From Strigamia acuminata (taxonomy: Eukaryota > Arthropoda > Chilopoda > Geophilomorpha > Linotaeniidae): a stretch of DNA of 64,000 bases. Of the stretch, positions 61,740 through 64,000 are shown one piece after another. Position 1 is the first letter of the stretch. The number at the start of each line of letters is the position of its first letter. The notes under the pieces are model-generated. The model saw nothing but the letters and a program-made list of their open reading frames with translations. It did no database searches and was not told the DNA's origin. The stretch is taken from the NCBI GenBank assembly GCA_949358305.1, contig OX442319.1:5704001-5768000 (forward strand). The letters run 5' to 3'. The position numbers and the translations under genes were made by a program.

Positions 61740-62275
61740 TTCAGTTTGCTTCTCTCTGATCGGAATGTAGCCATCAAATATTATTGGTACATCACACAAC
61801 ATCACACATGGAGGACGCAAACGGACATTGCTGGGAAGCCAATTCGGATGCTAGATTCAGTCTTTGGATCACCATTTCCAGGTTGTGAAGATCGGCCATC
61901 GGAACGGTAGGATTCTTGGGAAAAATTCATGGCGCATCTTTCTTCTTCTGGGAGGTGTCCCCCCTCCTTCGGGGAGGCGTTTCTCCTCCCCACCTCGGAT
62001 GTGCCATGAATCGGGTTGGGGGGATTTGTTTCAGCGCTGGCAACCTGGAAGCCACCTATATAGACACCAATGAATATGCTAGAGGAAGAAGACAGCGGAC
62101 AAATGGAAGGAGCGAGAGAGTGGACAAATGGAAGGACCGAGAGAGTGGACAGATGGATGGATGGACCGAGAGAGCGGGCGAACGGATGGATGCACTGGGC
62201 AAGCAGTGGACGGACGGACGGACGGACTGAGCAAACAGTGTACAGACGGACGGACAGATTAACCGCATCAATCAA
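61740..62275. other. G+C-richer segment ending in GGAC/GGATG repeats
   Basis: From 61740 to 62060 the sequence is more balanced in base composition (GGAAGCCAATTCGGATGC, GGAGGTGTCCCCCCTCCTTC). From about 62085 to 62265 it is a degenerate repeat of GTGGACAAATGGAAGGAC / GGACGGACGGACGGAC. Both strands are open for long stretches because of composition, so frames here are not evidence of genes. A related stretch ends the window (63808-64000). Confidence 0.55.
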
Positions 62276-62544
62276 ACACCACAGCGGTTTTATGTTTTTT
62301 TTTCTGATTTTGTGGGTAGGGGCTACTGTTTATTTAGAACATTAAAGAAAATTATTTTATTTTTTTTAGATTCTATAATTGGGACAACGGATCAAGATTG
62401 GATGCGAGGAATAAAGAAGCCATTTGCAGGACAACAATTGCGCGTATATTGAAGTAGAAAGCTGGTGTAATTACAAAGTTCAAATTTGAGATCTGGTTCA
62501 ATTGCCGTAGTTTATTTTATCTTTTGGTCCTTAGTCCTTTTTAG

Positions 62545-62815
62545 GTTCTTAATTTGGTTTATTTTTTGGTTCTTAATTTGGTTTATTTTTTGGTTCTTAA
62601 TTTGGTTTATTTTTTGGTTCTTAATTTGGTTTATTTTTTGGTTCTTAGTTTGGTTTATTTTTTGGTTCTTAATTTGGTTTATTTTTTGGTTCTTAATTTG
62701 GTTTATTTTTTGGTTCTTAATTTGGTTTATTTTTTGGTTCTTAATTTGGTTTATTTTTTGGTTCTTAATTTGGTTTATTTTTTGGTTCTTAATTTGGTTT
62801 ATTTGTTTGTACATA
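62545..62815. repeat. 24-bp tandem repeat
   Basis: About eleven units of TTTTTTGGTTCTTAATTTGG plus TTTA. It is open in several frames on both strands, giving false repetitive ORFs. Confidence 0.92.
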
Positions 62816-63807
62816 TTTAGATTGGTTTATTTTTTGGTCTTTAGTTTAGCTTATTTTTTGGTTCTTGGTTTGGCTTATTATAATTTTTGGTTTTTGGTTT
62901 GGATGAATTTCAAATGGTCGAATCGCAAGGTGAAATTGCTTCACAGTTGTGACCATTTATGGTCATTCGGTTTTTGTGGTTTTCTTTTAATTTGGGTGTC
63001 ATTATTTATGGTCATTTGGTTTTCGTTTTGTTTTTTACGCATGTTTGGTTTTGTATTTTTTGCTCGATAGTGTGTGTAATGGTTTTTGTTTACTGGTGTG
63101 TGTAATTTTATTTTTATTTGCAGTATGCTACCGGTATGTAAAAGTCAATTTTAATTATTAGTGAAATTTAAATGGTTCTTTTTAATTACATCAGCTTTCC
63201 CCGGTGATACTACTATTAGAAAATACAGTTTTCAATGCTGTATTCTCTAATATTTACAATGGTACTTAGTTTATTGCACCTCTCCGCTTTAGTTTTTTCT
63301 TTAGTTTTTAATTGTAGATTTAAAAATGCATGAAGAAAAATTATTGTTGATTAAATTGCACCTAAAATGATTTTGCTCCATTTGCTTGTGAAGCCAACAC
63401 TGAATGGAGACTTGTACACGGAATATTCAGTAGTAGTATTTGAATTTTAGTTTTAATTTTAATGTATTTATTTTATATTTAGGTTTTTAAATATGTATAT
63501 TGTTTAGAGATTTTATTGAAGATTTAAGAACTACTAGTACAACTTCTTCAAAGATGACTTCGAGAATTATAAATTAATTCACCATCAGGCAATTCTTTGG
63601 AGTTTACGAATATGTTAGTTTTGTGTGATATGTAAAGCACTGTAATGTTAATTTTTGTTAATTTTTAACAGCTAGACAGAGCCAACTATATTCAATATGG
63701 ACGTGTAAACATTTATAAGTTTGGCCCTTTTTACTGACAGATAGTCAATTTCTTAATTAATACGTACCTTTGATTTGTATTATTTTTGATTTTAATTATT
63801 TGCATCA
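62816..63807. other. AT-rich spacer
   Basis: No gene or element was recognised. It holds decayed TTTGGTTTATTTTTTGG text at the left and ordinary AT-rich DNA after 63100. Confidence 0.45.
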
Positions 63808-64000
63808 ATACAGCGGACAGTGAACAGACCGAGCGAGCAGACAGACAGACAGACTGAGCTGACGCAGGTAGAGTTTTTGGGAATACTTCTTAGCGCACTT
63901 TCAGAATGGAAAAGCGGGCAGCTAACTGCCGGACGAACCGAGCAAGCAGTGGATGGATGGACCGAGCGGGCAGCTGATTGACAGATGGATGAAGGCACGG
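63808..64000. repeat. GACAGACAGAC/GGATGGATGG repeat at window end
   Basis: Degenerate CAGACAGACAGAC, CGAGCAAGCAGTGGATGGAT and CGAGCGGGCAGCTGATTG text, similar to 62085-62265 (shared CGAGCxxxCAGTGGA words). It runs off the window. Confidence 0.6.

Noticed and set aside
61802-62345. Frames of 157 and 91 codons on opposite strands
   Set aside because: Both arise from the GGAC/GGATGG repeat; the Ser/Arg/Pro-Ser repeats are compositional and the upstream part has no family features.
62486-63070. 194-codon plus-strand frame of Phe/Trp/Ile repeats
   Set aside because: Translation of the 24-bp TTTTGGTT satellite; several overlapping frames are equally open.

Overview
This window is insect nuclear DNA. 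The evidence is small exons joined by roughly 45-65 bp GT-AG introns, a Yorkie (Hippo pathway) first exon, a Rebers-Riddiford cuticle protein with the typical 12-nt first coding exon, a clip-domain serine protease, M14 digestive carboxypeptidases, and many hAT-, TA- and piggyBac-type short elements in AT-rich spacer DNA. A beetle-like genome would fit the intron sizes and gene content, but that is inference. Exon boundaries below were read by hand from splice signals and checked for frame continuity.

Layout. 0-2.6 kb: first coding exon of yki (minus strand) and part of its following intron. 2.6-4.7 kb: AT-rich spacer. 4.7-6.8 kb: a head-to-head pair, an unrecognised gene with three equal 69-nt exons (minus) and a FAM228-like gene (plus). 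7.1-8.4 kb: an intronless LRR protein with a VHL/BC-box-like N terminus. 8.9-9.7 kb: a TA-flanked inverted-repeat element. 10.8-13.6 kb: clip-domain trypsin-like protease with a satellite in intron 1. 14.4-18.2 kb: a mucin-like SEA-domain transmembrane protein (minus; first exon not found). 18.2-24.3 kb: satellite-rich, gene-poor. 24.8-26.9 kb: FAM47-family gene (minus). 27.2-28.0 kb: small tetraspan protein. 28.2-33.9 kb: two tandem carboxypeptidase B-like genes from a recent duplication of about 3.4 kb. 35.0-35.8 kb: small single-pass membrane protein. 36.0-37.6 kb: intronless BTB-kelch-like gene. 38.3-39.4 kb: an inverted-repeat element with a nested hAT MITE. 39.4-40.7 kb: a threonine dehydratase/serine racemase-fold protein lacking the PLP lysine. 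41.1-41.7 kb: a small unknown gene. 43.1-43.9 kb: cuticle protein. 44-55 kb: repeat and transposon territory (piggyBac-like and hAT MITEs, a broken mariner-type transposase, DIRS-like retroelement fragments, cassette-like repeats). 55.6-59.4 kb: a complete 14-exon XRCC1. 59.4-64 kb: a tandem triplication carrying CRE- and NRF1-like palindromes, then GGAC-type and TTTGGTT-type repeats.

The genes do not form one pathway. They cover growth control (yki), DNA repair (XRCC1), predicted ubiquitin-ligase adaptors (VHL-box LRR, BTB-kelch), extracellular proteolysis (clip protease, carboxypeptidases), cuticle and apical surface (RR cuticle protein, SEA mucin), and two poorly characterised conserved families (FAM228, FAM47). 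The observations most worth following are the pseudoenzyme whose stop codon lies in a transposon end, the carboxypeptidase whose C-terminal tail was made by the duplication breakpoint, the gene with three symmetric 69-nt exons, and the cassette-like repeats near 53-54 kb.
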